Part shown: piece by piece, positions 51,254 to 59,878 of the stretch
Position numbering within the stretch: position 1 is the stretch's first letter
Layout: every line of letters starts with the position of its first letter
Assembly (NCBI RefSeq): GCF_016587355.1
Contig: NZ_BNJF01000002.1
Span: forward strand, 1,364,001-1,428,000
DNA length: 64,000 bases
Reading direction: 5' to 3'
Source of the DNA: Ktedonospora formicarum
GTDB taxonomy: Bacteria > Chloroflexota > Ktedonobacteria > Ktedonobacterales > Ktedonobacteraceae
Program-made: the position numbers and the translations under genes
Notes under the pieces: generated by a model
What the model was told of the DNA's origin: nothing
Database searches by the model: none
The model's input: the letters and a program-made list of their open reading frames with translations, nothing else

Positions 51254-52459
51254 CTAGGGACTTGGCCACTCTCCTTGATTGTTTCGCGATTGGCGACTTG
51301 ACAACGGCTGACTGTTTGGGTTGGCAGCATTCACACTCCCAAGCTCCTGCCCTTGCAAGACTGCGATTAGTTGATCAAGAGGCGTCTTTGTGGGATGAAG
51401 CACAGGTTTTTGCCGATAGGCATTGGCTTGCTGCACATACCGTACAGAGCGAATTATTGCCTCTTGCAAGATTTGTAGTTCTCTTTCACTCTGGGAGGCA
51501 CGCTGGAAACGTACCAGCAAATTGTTCAACGCATTTGCAATCTGCCAGAGCACACTATCCTGCGTTTGCGGCGCGCGCGCTTTCAGATTCCCGTTCGCGA
51601 CCTGGACGTGGGTCTCAAGAATTTGCTGGATACCAGCCTCAAGCTCTTGTTTCTGATCTGCTAGCTCGTGTTCGAGTTTCGCGATCATCTCTGCTTGATT
51701 GGCACGCGCAATCGCCTTTTGCGCGCCAGAGACCCACAAATAGGTCACGCCAGCTACCAGGAATTGAACGGCGACGGGTCGCACCCAGATCGGCGCAAAT
51801 TGCGACTGCAAGACCATGAGAAAATGCGGATCTTTGGGGGTCTGGAAGAAGAGGCTCCACGAAATAAAGAGAATGTTGAAACCAGCCACCGCAAAGACAC
51901 TACCAGGTGCAATAAGTGATACTGCCAGTAGTTCACCAAAGACAAAGAGTTCATATTGCTGAAGCGATGGCTCGTCGAATGGCACCGAAGTGAGCACAAC
52001 CATCACGAGTGCCGCCTCAAAGGCGACTGTGAGTAAAATGCCTGCAAGGGTTGGCTTTTTGGCTCTATTTAGAAAGAGAGCGATAATACAGAAGGGCAAC
52101 ATACCCAGGTCGACGACAATGACATAAGGGTTGGGAAGAGCCAGGCAGCCGGGAATAAACGCGACAAAACTGATCAGTAGACATCCCACAATCACACTCA
52201 ACAGACGTGATTTGCGGGCGGCCTCTCTCGCTACCACGCTTGCATTCGCAGGTGGGTCGGGCAATGCCGTCAGACGGTACCACCATTGGAGAAAGCCTTT
52301 CTTGGGCGCGGCTTCTTGTGGTTCGATCAGCTCATTGGGGGACCATCCCTGGTGTGGTGAGTTATCCAAATGTACCAATCCTCCTTGATGTTCTAGCACG
52401 TTACGTACGGCCTTATAGTGTGGGCGATGGTGTCTTTCTAGTCCAGGAAAATGTAACAT
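51254..52459 (-). CDS. multi-pass membrane protein with C-terminal coiled coil (signal-transduction-like)
   Basis: ATG 52459 is preferred over TTG 52483 (401 aa); neither has a good SD. The N-terminal 90 residues are cytoplasmic; six hydrophobic helices follow (RLLSVIVGCLLISFVAFIPG to VQFLVAGVTYLWVSG), then a long Lys/Glu/Gln coiled coil with a HAMP-like segment (LETHVQVANGNLKARAP ... LLVRFQRASQSEREL) and a low-complexity tail. It recalls sensor proteins without a kinase domain. Ligand and partner unknown. Confidence 0.7.
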   Translation of the reverse strand: MLHFPGLERHHRPHYKAVRNVLEHQGGLVHLDNSPHQGWSPNELIEPQEAAPKKGFLQWWYRLTALPDPPANASVVAREAARKSRLLSVIVGCLLISFVAFIPGCLALPNPYVIVVDLGMLPFCIIALFLNRAKKPTLAGILLTVAFEAALVMVVLTSVPFDEPSLQQYELFVFGELLAVSLIAPGSVFAVAGFNILFISWSLFFQTPKDPHFLMVLQSQFAPIWVRPVAVQFLVAGVTYLWVSGAQKAIARANQAEMIAKLEHELADQKQELEAGIQQILETHVQVANGNLKARAPQTQDSVLWQIANALNNLLVRFQRASQSERELQILQEAIIRSVRYVQQANAYRQKPVLHPTKTPLDQLIAVLQGQELGSVNAANPNSQPLSSRQSRNNQGEWPSP

Positions 52460-52485
52460 ATTTAAAACTGCAAGTCTACTCAAGC

Positions 52486-52508
52486 AAAAGGCGATGGAAT
52501 CGCCTTTT
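52486..52508. promoter_or_regulatory. 10-bp hairpin in the 5' region of the membrane-protein gene
   Basis: AAAAGGCGAT and ATCGCCTTTT pair around GGA, with T-rich flanks on both strands. Terminator of unknown upstream transcript, or attenuator 27 bp before the ATG at 52459. Confidence 0.5.
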
Positions 52509-53037
52509 TATTCTCTTTTAGATGTACCTTTTTGAAGTAAAGCAAGATCCTCATTGCACAGGTCTGAGCTTAAAAACAGAAATAACGCCTTGCTATCAAC
52601 AACAAAATAATAGTGGGCTCCACGTGAAAACAACGCAATAAGATATGAGAAAAAGCCATGTATGATTAACACTCATTTGGAGAGAAATAGCAAAAATGTC
52701 TCATCCCTACAGGCATATTTCTATTCTTTGAGGCGATATTATCCTGTTCCTCCCTCTTCTCTTCTTCCTCATCTGCCTGGACTCACTGATGCTTCAAGTA
52801 GACATCGTATCAGCAACGTGTTATATATAAATAGATATTTCATCTTTCGATTTATAGCTGAGCTTGTAGATTGGATGAGTTTATTTGTGCTGACTATTTC
52901 TAGCCATTGGCTCAAAAATGATAATAGCGAGGTGAACACGGAGTTTTGCACTCATTCAACGATATATCCTCGTACTCCGATTCCAATCCTGCCCAGCACA
53001 TTCTGCTCGCATAATGATGGAAGGAGTCATCTACCCC
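52509..53037. other. AT-rich intergenic region
   Basis: Divergent promoter space between the membrane-protein gene and the ThDP-enzyme gene. Nothing else seen; the ORF at 52662 is composition-poor and lacks an SD. Confidence 0.4.
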
Positions 53038-54825
53038 ATGTCTTTTATGCAGGACATATCTACACCAACGCAAACAGAACCGCTTGCCGCTCTATCACCT
53101 TCCCCAACGGCGATCCATGTCATGTTACGCGCTCTAGAAGAGGTCGGCGTAACACATCTTTTTGGAGTTCCTGGTGGTCCCCTTGTCCCTCTCTTTGAGG
53201 CGCTCGCGCAGCGGAAACAAATTCAGCCTGTGCTCGCAAAGCATGAGGAAGGGGCAGCATTTATGGCTGAAGGCTATGCCCGTGTGCAACGAGGGTTGGG
53301 TGTTTGTTGTGCAACGAGCGGCCCTGGCGCGACCAACGCGCTGACAGGTATTACCAGCGCCAACAGTGACTCCATTCCTGTACTTCTCCTCTCGGGGCAG
53401 GTTGCAACAGGAGATTTTGGCAAAGGTGGTCTACAAGATAGCAGCAGCGGCAACCGGACCATTGATCTTGTAGAGGTGTATCGCACAGCCACCAAGTTGT
53501 CGCTGATGCTGCAAACCCCCCAACAGACGCAGCATCTCATTCGCCGTATGATTCGTACGGCACTAACGGGGCGTACGGGAGCTGTGCATCTTAACATGCC
53601 AGCCGATGTGGTCAAGCAACCTGCCCCTGATGATGGGCTCCCCACCACTAAATTTTTTACGCAGGTGGCTCCTGTGGGCGATCCTATGGCGATACATGAG
53701 ATTGCGAATGTTCTGAATGCGGCAAAGAAACCAGCTGTGCTCGTTGGACATGGTATTAATCTTGCTGGAGCTTGGTCCCCACTCCAGCAAGTTGCAGAAA
53801 GTTTGCGGATTCCTGTTGCCACAACACTCAAAGGCAAGAGCGCCTTCCCTGAGCGGCACCCGCTCTCGCTTGGCGTCTTTGGCTTTGGTGGTCATCCACT
53901 TGCAGAAGAGTATCTCTATGACCAAGACGTCGATGTGTTGCTGCTTGTTGGGACCAGCCTGGGAGAATTCCAAACGAATGGCTGGGATCACCTCTTAGCT
54001 CCTCCTCACCGTCGCACCATCATTCAGATAGATCTTGATCCCCAGGCTATTGGGAATATCTATCCTGTCGATTATAGTGTGGTTGGTGATGCAAATGCGA
54101 TTCTTCAAGAACTGGCTGCTGACCTGGCGCGGTCGCGACAAAAGGTGGTGCGCATGCCATCAAACGCTCTCAGACAGATGAGCGCGGCGACTCCTCGTTA
54201 TTATCAGGCTGAACAACTTCAAGGCAACTCCCCACTGCTCAAGCCGCAAGCCGTCGTCACAAAAATGAATGAAGTCTTGCCTGAGGAGACGTTGCTGTTC
54301 GTAGATAACGGTAACTGCTTAAGTTGGGCGGGACAATTCTATGAGGCGCGCCAGCCAGGAACTGTCTTTTTTGCCACCAACACTGCAAGTATGGGCTATG
54401 CCATTGCCGCCTCCATCGGTGGCAAGATTGCAGATCCCGAGAGGCCAGTAGTGGCACTCCTGGGGGATGGGGCCTTTGGCATGCATGGACTTGAAGTTCA
54501 TACAGCTGCCGAGTACAACGTGCCAGTGACCTGGGTGGTCCTCAACAATGGAGGACATGGGATGGTACAGAATGGTGAGAAGTTGTTAAAGGGAACATCG
54601 TACCTCACCACATTTCAAGAGCCACTCCAGGTAGGTGCCATCGCTCGCAACCTGGGGGTGCATGCCTGCGTTGTCTCGACCCTGGCTGATTTTGAAGCGA
54701 GCCTACGTCAATCACTGCAATTGAATGCACAAGGGCTTCCATCCTTGATCGAAGTATCCGTCGATCTCAATCAAATTCCCCGCTCACTACAACGTCGCGT
54801 CGATACGCTCTTTAATAAAGACTAA
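53038..54825 (+). CDS. thiamine-diphosphate-dependent acetolactate-synthase-like enzyme
   Basis: ATG 53038 has AAGGAG 11 nt upstream; 595 aa. Three-domain ThDP enzyme: Pyr domain with Glu70 in KHEEGAA (cofactor-activating Glu), FGVPGGPLVPLFEA and SGPGATNALTGI; central domain PAVLVGHGIN ... PVATTLKGKSAFPE; PP domain with GDGAFGMHGLEVHTAAEYN...VLNNGG (Asp477 and NN bind Mg-diphosphate). Nearest style is the ALS/benzoylformate-decarboxylase group. The neighbouring KASIII homologue, 100 bp downstream, and the absence of other branched-chain amino-acid genes argue for a carboligase making an acyloin or related alpha-hydroxyketone rather than for valine synthesis. Confidence 0.85.
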   Translation: MSFMQDISTPTQTEPLAALSPSPTAIHVMLRALEEVGVTHLFGVPGGPLVPLFEALAQRKQIQPVLAKHEEGAAFMAEGYARVQRGLGVCCATSGPGATNALTGITSANSDSIPVLLLSGQVATGDFGKGGLQDSSSGNRTIDLVEVYRTATKLSLMLQTPQQTQHLIRRMIRTALTGRTGAVHLNMPADVVKQPAPDDGLPTTKFFTQVAPVGDPMAIHEIANVLNAAKKPAVLVGHGINLAGAWSPLQQVAESLRIPVATTLKGKSAFPERHPLSLGVFGFGGHPLAEEYLYDQDVDVLLLVGTSLGEFQTNGWDHLLAPPHRRTIIQIDLDPQAIGNIYPVDYSVVGDANAILQELAADLARSRQKVVRMPSNALRQMSAATPRYYQAEQLQGNSPLLKPQAVVTKMNEVLPEETLLFVDNGNCLSWAGQFYEARQPGTVFFATNTASMGYAIAASIGGKIADPERPVVALLGDGAFGMHGLEVHTAAEYNVPVTWVVLNNGGHGMVQNGEKLLKGTSYLTTFQEPLQVGAIARNLGVHACVVSTLADFEASLRQSLQLNAQGLPSLIEVSVDLNQIPRSLQRRVDTLFNKD

Positions 54826-54925
54826 TTCCATTGTTAGGCACATAAGGAAATTGACATTGTCACACTCTTTTGGAATATTCTCGTTGAGAATGAAAGGGCC
54901 ACTAAAAGGAAGAAAAACGCCGGCG

Positions 54926-55885
54926 ATGAGAGTTGGCATCAAAGGGTGTGGATATAGCGTTCCGCCTCATATACGGGTCAACGATGATCCGATCTTTCAG
55001 CAGATCACCACGGCAGCAAATGCGCAGGGCGTTGCAGAAAAGGATCTCTTCACTGGCATGAAGGAGCGGCGCTACTTGGCGAAAGGCGAGCAATTGGAAA
55101 CGCTGATGGTGGAAGCGTCACGGCTGGCACTTCAGCGAGCGCAAGTTACTCCTGAAGCGGTTGATCGACTCTATGGGTACGCATCTGTACCAGAGTTCTA
55201 CACACCCAACAGCCTTTATGCTGTCCATCGCGATCTGCACCTCTCTGAACATACACTCGTTGTTCCACTCAACAACGAGTTCTCGACCTTCTTGCTTAGT
55301 GTGATTGAGGCATCGAGTGCTATAACAGCAGGCCGGAGCACATATGCCCTTGTCGCCTGTGGGACCAATTGGACGCACTACATGGATTACACGCAAGGGC
55401 ATGCGCTCAGTGTTGGCGATGGAGCAGGATCAGCGGTCGTCGGCCCGGATGCCGACTTTGAGTTGATTGATTATGCGAGCCAGACGATGAGTGAGCAGTA
55501 TGGCGCGATGACGATGCAAATGCGTGATGCCATGCATCCAACCTATAAAATCATGGAGGATACAGGCATTCACTCCTTCCAGGTCACGGCGATGCAAGGT
55601 CTACCTGCAATGGTGCATAGCCTGCTAGCGAAGCATAGGCTAACTGGGAAAGACATTGCGCTTATTACGCACCAGGCGTCACGGGTCCTGATGGATCATT
55701 GGGCAGAGCATATACAACCACGTGAATACCTGGATACGTTGGAACAATTTGGCAATCTGACGCTAGCCTCCTATCCTGTGACGCTGGCCTATCACTATCT
55801 TGATATCGTGTCGGATTACCTGATACTCGCCGCTGTTGGTGTCGGCTATCACCAAACGGCAATTCTTTTAAAGAGGCATCGGTAG
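54926..55885 (+). CDS. KASIII (FabH)-like protein without the catalytic cysteine
   Basis: ATG 54926 begins at the family start (MRVGIKGCGYSVP), 319 aa; upstream ATG 54890 or TTG 54857 are alternatives. Thiolase-fold KASIII: LNNEFSTF (115-122) stands where FabH has its active Cys, and no Cys is present in that segment. His249 (THQASR) and Asn277 (FGNLTLASYP) of the usual triad are kept. SVGDGAGSAVV is typical. So a condensing step using a Cys-bound acyl group is unlikely; acyl transfer or a different nucleophile is possible. Co-oriented with the ThDP enzyme, likely one operon. Confidence 0.85.
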   Translation: MRVGIKGCGYSVPPHIRVNDDPIFQQITTAANAQGVAEKDLFTGMKERRYLAKGEQLETLMVEASRLALQRAQVTPEAVDRLYGYASVPEFYTPNSLYAVHRDLHLSEHTLVVPLNNEFSTFLLSVIEASSAITAGRSTYALVACGTNWTHYMDYTQGHALSVGDGAGSAVVGPDADFELIDYASQTMSEQYGAMTMQMRDAMHPTYKIMEDTGIHSFQVTAMQGLPAMVHSLLAKHRLTGKDIALITHQASRVLMDHWAEHIQPREYLDTLEQFGNLTLASYPVTLAYHYLDIVSDYLILAAVGVGYHQTAILLKRHR

Positions 55886-55912
55886 TACATTGATGTGCTT
55901 GCTGACGACAAA

Positions 55913-55967
55913 AAGAGCATCTGCTGGATATCATTATTACAACAGGTGCTCTTCGTTCTTTTTCTTT
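55913..55967 (+). terminator. terminator of the ThDP-KASIII operon
   Basis: AAGAGCATCTGCTG pairs with CAACAGGTGCTCTT (one mismatch, one G-U) and is followed by a T-rich tract. Confidence 0.78.
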
Positions 55968-56201
55968 CCTTGTATTTGTATGGAGGTCCATCTGGAGTTG
56001 ACTCGCTTTAGAAGAGTTCCTGAAATGCAAAGAGCTGTTTCCCTCGTTCTCATTGTGCGAACAGATTATGTCTTCAGTTTTGCCACTTATGCCTGAGAGT
56101 GAGATTGTTCTGGCAAGCAGCCATGATTTATGACAAAATTTTAATAGGACGACAATTTTGTCGGTGAACAGAGCTGTATCAAAGGAATCAGGAGAAGTTA
56201 C

Positions 56202-57143
56202 ATGCCACACGTACGACCGTTTCGCTTTGGCATCATTACAGATGGCGCCCCTAATCGCGAAGAATGGATCACACGGGCACGAGAGGCCGAAGATCTGGGC
56301 TATTCTATCCTCTTGCAGCCAGATCACTATACCAACGAGTTTTTTCCTCTGGCTTCCCTCATGGCAGCCGCGGACGCGACGAAAACTCTGAGAATTGGCA
56401 CACTGGTCTATAACAATGATCTTCGTCACCCGGTCCTTCTCGCGAAAGAGGTGGCGGCGCTGGATATGCTCTCCGGTGGACGTTTCGAACTGGGCATTGG
56501 AGCGGGCTGGAATCGACCGGAATACGACCAGGTTGGTGTGCCCTTTGAACGTGCCGGGCTCCGCATTGAACGCCTGGAAGAAGCCTTACAGATTCTGAAA
56601 CAAAGTTTCAGCGATGAAACCGTCAATTTCACTGGCAAACATTATATTGTGACCGATCTCAACGTGACGCCAAAACCCATTCAGCGTCCTCACCCGCCGA
56701 TCGTCATGGGTGGTGGTGGCAAAAAATTCCTGAGCTTGGCTGCGCGCGAAGCCAATGTTATTGGTCTGCACATCAAGGTAAATGATAATGGTACCGTCGA
56801 TGCCACAGAAAATATTGAGGATACCCTGACCGAAAAAGTTGGGTGGATTCGCGAGGCCGCAGGCGAGCGTTTTTCGTCCATCGAGTTGAATATTCTTATC
56901 TCCGGCTTTGCCCTGGCACAAAGTCAGCAGGAGGCCGCGGAACAATACATCCGCGAAAGAAAACTGACAGACGCCACGGTTGAGCAGGTGCTTGCCAATC
57001 CTTATGTCATGCTTGGAACTACTGAGCAAATGGTCGAGCGTATCCAGCGCTGGCGCGAGCGCCTGGGCGTCTCATATCTTGTTATCCGCGCCCAGTATAT
57101 GCGGGCCTTCGCACCGGTTGTTGCCCAACTGGCAGGGAAGTAA
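56202..57143 (+). CDS. F420-type LLM oxidoreductase (TIGR03621-like)
   Basis: A 313-aa luciferase-like protein: FRFGIITDGAPNREEWITRAREAEDLGYS, LQPDHYTNEFFPLASLMAAADATKTLRIGTLVYNNDLRHPVLLAKEVAALDMLSGGRFELGIGAGWNRPEY, PPIVMGGGGKKFL. This matches the probable-F420-dependent TIGR03621 group of actinobacteria and Chloroflexota. AGGAG is 7 nt before the ATG. 316 bp and a terminator separate it from the KASIII gene, so it has its own promoter. Substrate unknown. Confidence 0.88.
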   Translation: MPHVRPFRFGIITDGAPNREEWITRAREAEDLGYSILLQPDHYTNEFFPLASLMAAADATKTLRIGTLVYNNDLRHPVLLAKEVAALDMLSGGRFELGIGAGWNRPEYDQVGVPFERAGLRIERLEEALQILKQSFSDETVNFTGKHYIVTDLNVTPKPIQRPHPPIVMGGGGKKFLSLAAREANVIGLHIKVNDNGTVDATENIEDTLTEKVGWIREAAGERFSSIELNILISGFALAQSQQEAAEQYIRERKLTDATVEQVLANPYVMLGTTEQMVERIQRWRERLGVSYLVIRAQYMRAFAPVVAQLAGK

Positions 57144-57180
57144 AAACTGGCGGCAAGAGGGAAATTGGGTGTACATCTTA

Positions 57181-57196
57181 CCTAATACGTATTAGG
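57181..57196. promoter_or_regulatory. 16-bp palindrome after the LLM gene
   Basis: CCTAATACGTATTAGG is fully symmetric. It lies 38 bp past the LLM stop; role unknown. Confidence 0.35.
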
Positions 57197-57205
57197 AAGG
57201 GCCAA

Positions 57206-57253
57206 AGAGAAGCCGGCGTACACGACTTTGCTGTTGTTATGCGCGGCTTCTCT
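57206..57253. terminator. 10-bp stem-loop after the LLM gene
   Basis: AGAGAAGCCG and CGGCTTCTCT pair across a 28-nt loop; no T-run. Confidence 0.55.
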
Positions 57254-57307
57254 CACCCGGCAAAGGGCTTCACGTCCATTGAAGACATGTAAAAACTCTC
57301 CTGATGA

Positions 57308-57550
57308 TTACCAACAAGACTGAGATATAGTCTGCGTCGGCAAAAACGTTGCATCTATTGGGATCATGCAGTCGCGTAGAGCGGCGTTCCTCAGTATCTC
57401 CGATCGCCTGATGATTTGAAATTGGTGCTGATGAAAACGGTCAATCGGAAAACTCCAGGTCATGGGTATCACCTCTCTGAGGGCTCCAGACTTTCCTTGC
57501 GCGAAATGATCTGGGTAGTCGTGAACGAGTGGCGCACGTTGTGGGGTCAC
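57308..57550 (-). CDS. unrecognised small ORF, possibly a gene fragment
   Basis: 80 codons from a GTG without SD. Protein-like composition (REVIPMTWSFP, HQHQFQIIRRSEIL, MIPIDATFLPTQ) rather than random, but no family comes to mind. It may be the end of a decayed gene, perhaps a transposase. The rest of 57254-57762 shows nothing. Confidence 0.3.
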   Translation of the reverse strand: MTPQRAPLVHDYPDHFAQGKSGALREVIPMTWSFPIDRFHQHQFQIIRRSEILRNAALRDCMIPIDATFLPTQTISQSCW

Positions 57551-57762
57551 GACATTAAAAAACGTCTAAGATCCCGTTTAGGACATGTTATCTGGAAAAA
57601 TGCCCTTCTTTTTTCGTTACGAGGGAAATGGCAGAGTAGCATAACTGTTCGTTTTTGGCGATGAGTTCCTCAATTTTCTGATGAGGTGTACGAGAAGGCA
57701 TCAACGGACGAGGGAGAGCAGAAAACTCTCTCCCTCGAAGGAAACGACAGGGAAGATCTTTT

Positions 57763-59058
57763 TTAGTCCTCTTCGCTCGATAGCAATGGAACTTCTTTTT
57801 CACTGGGTGTTTGCTCTTTTGCTTTTTGTCTCTGGGGAAGCGGGAGAACAATCCAGAGACAGAGAATGGCGAAGACAATGCTGAATGTAGCTGAGGCATA
57901 TGCTTGAAAAGGCCCCCATGCGGTGTACATGAAACCGCCAACGAGTGGCCCAACAACCCATCCAAGCGATTGCAATGATTGTGTTGCTCCACTCACACGA
58001 CCTTGTTCGTGCCGTCCAACCATTTCAGAGATGAGCCCGCGCAAAGCGTTTTCAACGAGGCTCCCCGAACCTGCGAAGAGGATGATACCGACAAACAAGA
58101 GAAGTGGTGTGGCAAGAAACGCGATGGAACCAAGCACAAGGTAGCTGATACCGACAAGCACCAGGGCGATAAGACCGAGCCTGATATTTCCCAACATGGT
58201 GAGGAACCAGCCAACCAGGACTCCCTGCACGAGAATGTCTACCGCTCCAACCAGGGTAACAACGAGACCGGCCTGCGTTGCATTAAAGCCAAGACGGCCC
58301 TGCATCAAGACCGTGAGCGTTGCCTGCAACATGCTCACTGGGAGAGCATACAAGAACCAGGCCAGCAAGAGCCCGCGCACATTTTTCCAACGAAATGCGG
58401 ATGCCAGTTGTTTCAAGGGATTGAGTTCGCTCACAGAAATGGAAGTGATGCGGTGCTCTTTGTCCAAACTCTCTGGGAGCAAGAAGTACCCACAGACGAG
58501 CGTAAGCAGGAGAAGGCTAGCGGCGACAAGAAATGGAGCGCGATAATTGATCGTTGCCAGCAGTCCACCAAGAGTGGGGCCAATGAGAGAACCGATTCCT
58601 GCCACACCACCTAGCATGCCAAAGTACTTGCCACGATCCTCTGGTTCAGTGATGTCAGCGATGTAGCCGAACAAGACGCTGATGTTGCCACCTGTCAGGC
58701 CATCGATAATGCGTCCGAGGAAGAGTAGCCAGAGCGCTCCACCAAGACCGAAGATGAGATAGCCGAACGCGGAACCAAGGAGACAGATGAAGAGAATGGG
58801 GCGTCGTCCGAAACGGTCGCTCAGAACACCCAAACCTGGCGCAGCGATCAATTGACAGATACCATAGACTGCGGTGAGCCATCCCACGATGGCTGCGAGA
58901 TTTGTCGGATGAGCAAGATATTGTAACGTGAGAAACGGAACAAGAGGGATAATGATTGTCATTCCCATAGTGTTCAGGAGTGCGATGACGAGAAGAAGCA
59001 CAAAAGACGTGCGTCCTACAGATGTGTTTGGGTTTGTAGGACCTGCTGACTTGTTCAT
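57763..59058 (-). CDS. MFS transporter, TCR/Tet-like DHA1 exporter
   Basis: A 431-aa, 12-helix MFS protein: LLNTMGMTIIIPLVPFL, motif A GVLSDRFGRRPIL, GRIIDGLTGGNISVLFGYIADIT, motif C GGVAGIGSLIGPTLGGLL. The pattern is that of tetracycline/drug exporters (TCR group). GGTAGAG is 8 nt before the ATG. Single gene with no adjacent regulator. The C-terminal tail is highly charged. Confidence 0.88.
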   Translation of the reverse strand: MNKSAGPTNPNTSVGRTSFVLLLVIALLNTMGMTIIIPLVPFLTLQYLAHPTNLAAIVGWLTAVYGICQLIAAPGLGVLSDRFGRRPILFICLLGSAFGYLIFGLGGALWLLFLGRIIDGLTGGNISVLFGYIADITEPEDRGKYFGMLGGVAGIGSLIGPTLGGLLATINYRAPFLVAASLLLLTLVCGYFLLPESLDKEHRITSISVSELNPLKQLASAFRWKNVRGLLLAWFLYALPVSMLQATLTVLMQGRLGFNATQAGLVVTLVGAVDILVQGVLVGWFLTMLGNIRLGLIALVLVGISYLVLGSIAFLATPLLLFVGIILFAGSGSLVENALRGLISEMVGRHEQGRVSGATQSLQSLGWVVGPLVGGFMYTAWGPFQAYASATFSIVFAILCLWIVLPLPQRQKAKEQTPSEKEVPLLSSEED

Positions 59059-59622
59059 AGAGAAGCTCTACCTTTGCAAAAAGTTTATCCTACTACTTCC
59101 CAGGCGAAATAGTAGCATGAACCTTTTCAAACAAGTTCGAGCTGTCTCACGCGATGATACGCTGCACACCTGTTTACGAATAGTATTTCTGGAGAAGAAG
59201 AGATCGTGTGTGCCCACAAGGAGTGGACATGGGAGAGTTTATCTCTGTTCTTCATCCTCGCTGTGCGCCGCATGCGGCGCGAACATATTCGCACAATGAG
59301 CAAGAATGCTGACGATGGATGTTCCTTGGAGGGGTGTCAACATTTCATCCTTGCTTCATCGATATATTTACTGTTTGCTCTTTGAAAAGATATGCTGATC
59401 CTATCACAAGACGTTTCTGCCTGTCAAGCGTTGTTTCCTTTGCCCACTTAGCATCTTACAATCGATCCCTTGCCAAGAGAACGACGAAACTTTGAGTGCC
59501 TCTCTCTGAGGCTCATATAGGAGTCGAGAGAAGAGAGCACTTACAGATGTGACACCTCTCCGTTTGTTCTCTGTCCTGATAGAGACCTAACAGGCCGGGT
59601 TCTCGAACATTCAATGGTTGAG

Positions 59623-59660
59623 CTGATTGCTCTTCACGCTGATTGCTCTTCACGCTGATC
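59623..59660 (+). repeat. 16-bp tandem repeat, 2.4 copies
   Basis: GCTGATTGCTCTTCAC occurs twice head to tail, followed by GCTGAT. It lies 60 bp upstream of the ECF41-type promoter. Confidence 0.75.
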
Positions 59661-59719
59661 GATCACTCATCGATGCGTCGATTGGTAGAAACTCTTGATC
59701 ATTGCGAAAAAAATTCTTG

Positions 59720-59746
59720 TGTCACAAACAGGTTGCCTATTTCGAC
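59720..59746 (+). promoter_or_regulatory. ECF41-type promoter upstream of the FAD oxidoreductase/sigma operon
   Basis: TGTCACA (59720-59726), 16 nt, CGAC (59743-59746). TGTCACA with CGTC is the signature known for ECF41-controlled promoters. About 130 bp before the ATG at 59879 of the operon that ends in an ECF41 sigma factor. Confidence 0.72.
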
Positions 59747-59878
59747 TCGTGTTTAAGGAGTGAAGCAAGGGGGCACATTGATGCCGAAGAGAATGGAAGC
59801 AATGGTTCTCTACCACTCTCAATACGGTTGAAATGAAGCAAGCGCCTGACCGCATGATCAGGCAGAACACAACAAGAA

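Larger units (their letters stand above)
59059..59878. other. 820-bp intergenic region
   Basis: Divergent promoter space; no gene seen. It holds the ECF41-type promoter, the 16-bp tandem repeat (59623-59660) and an imperfect stem around 59494-59541. Confidence 0.5.
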
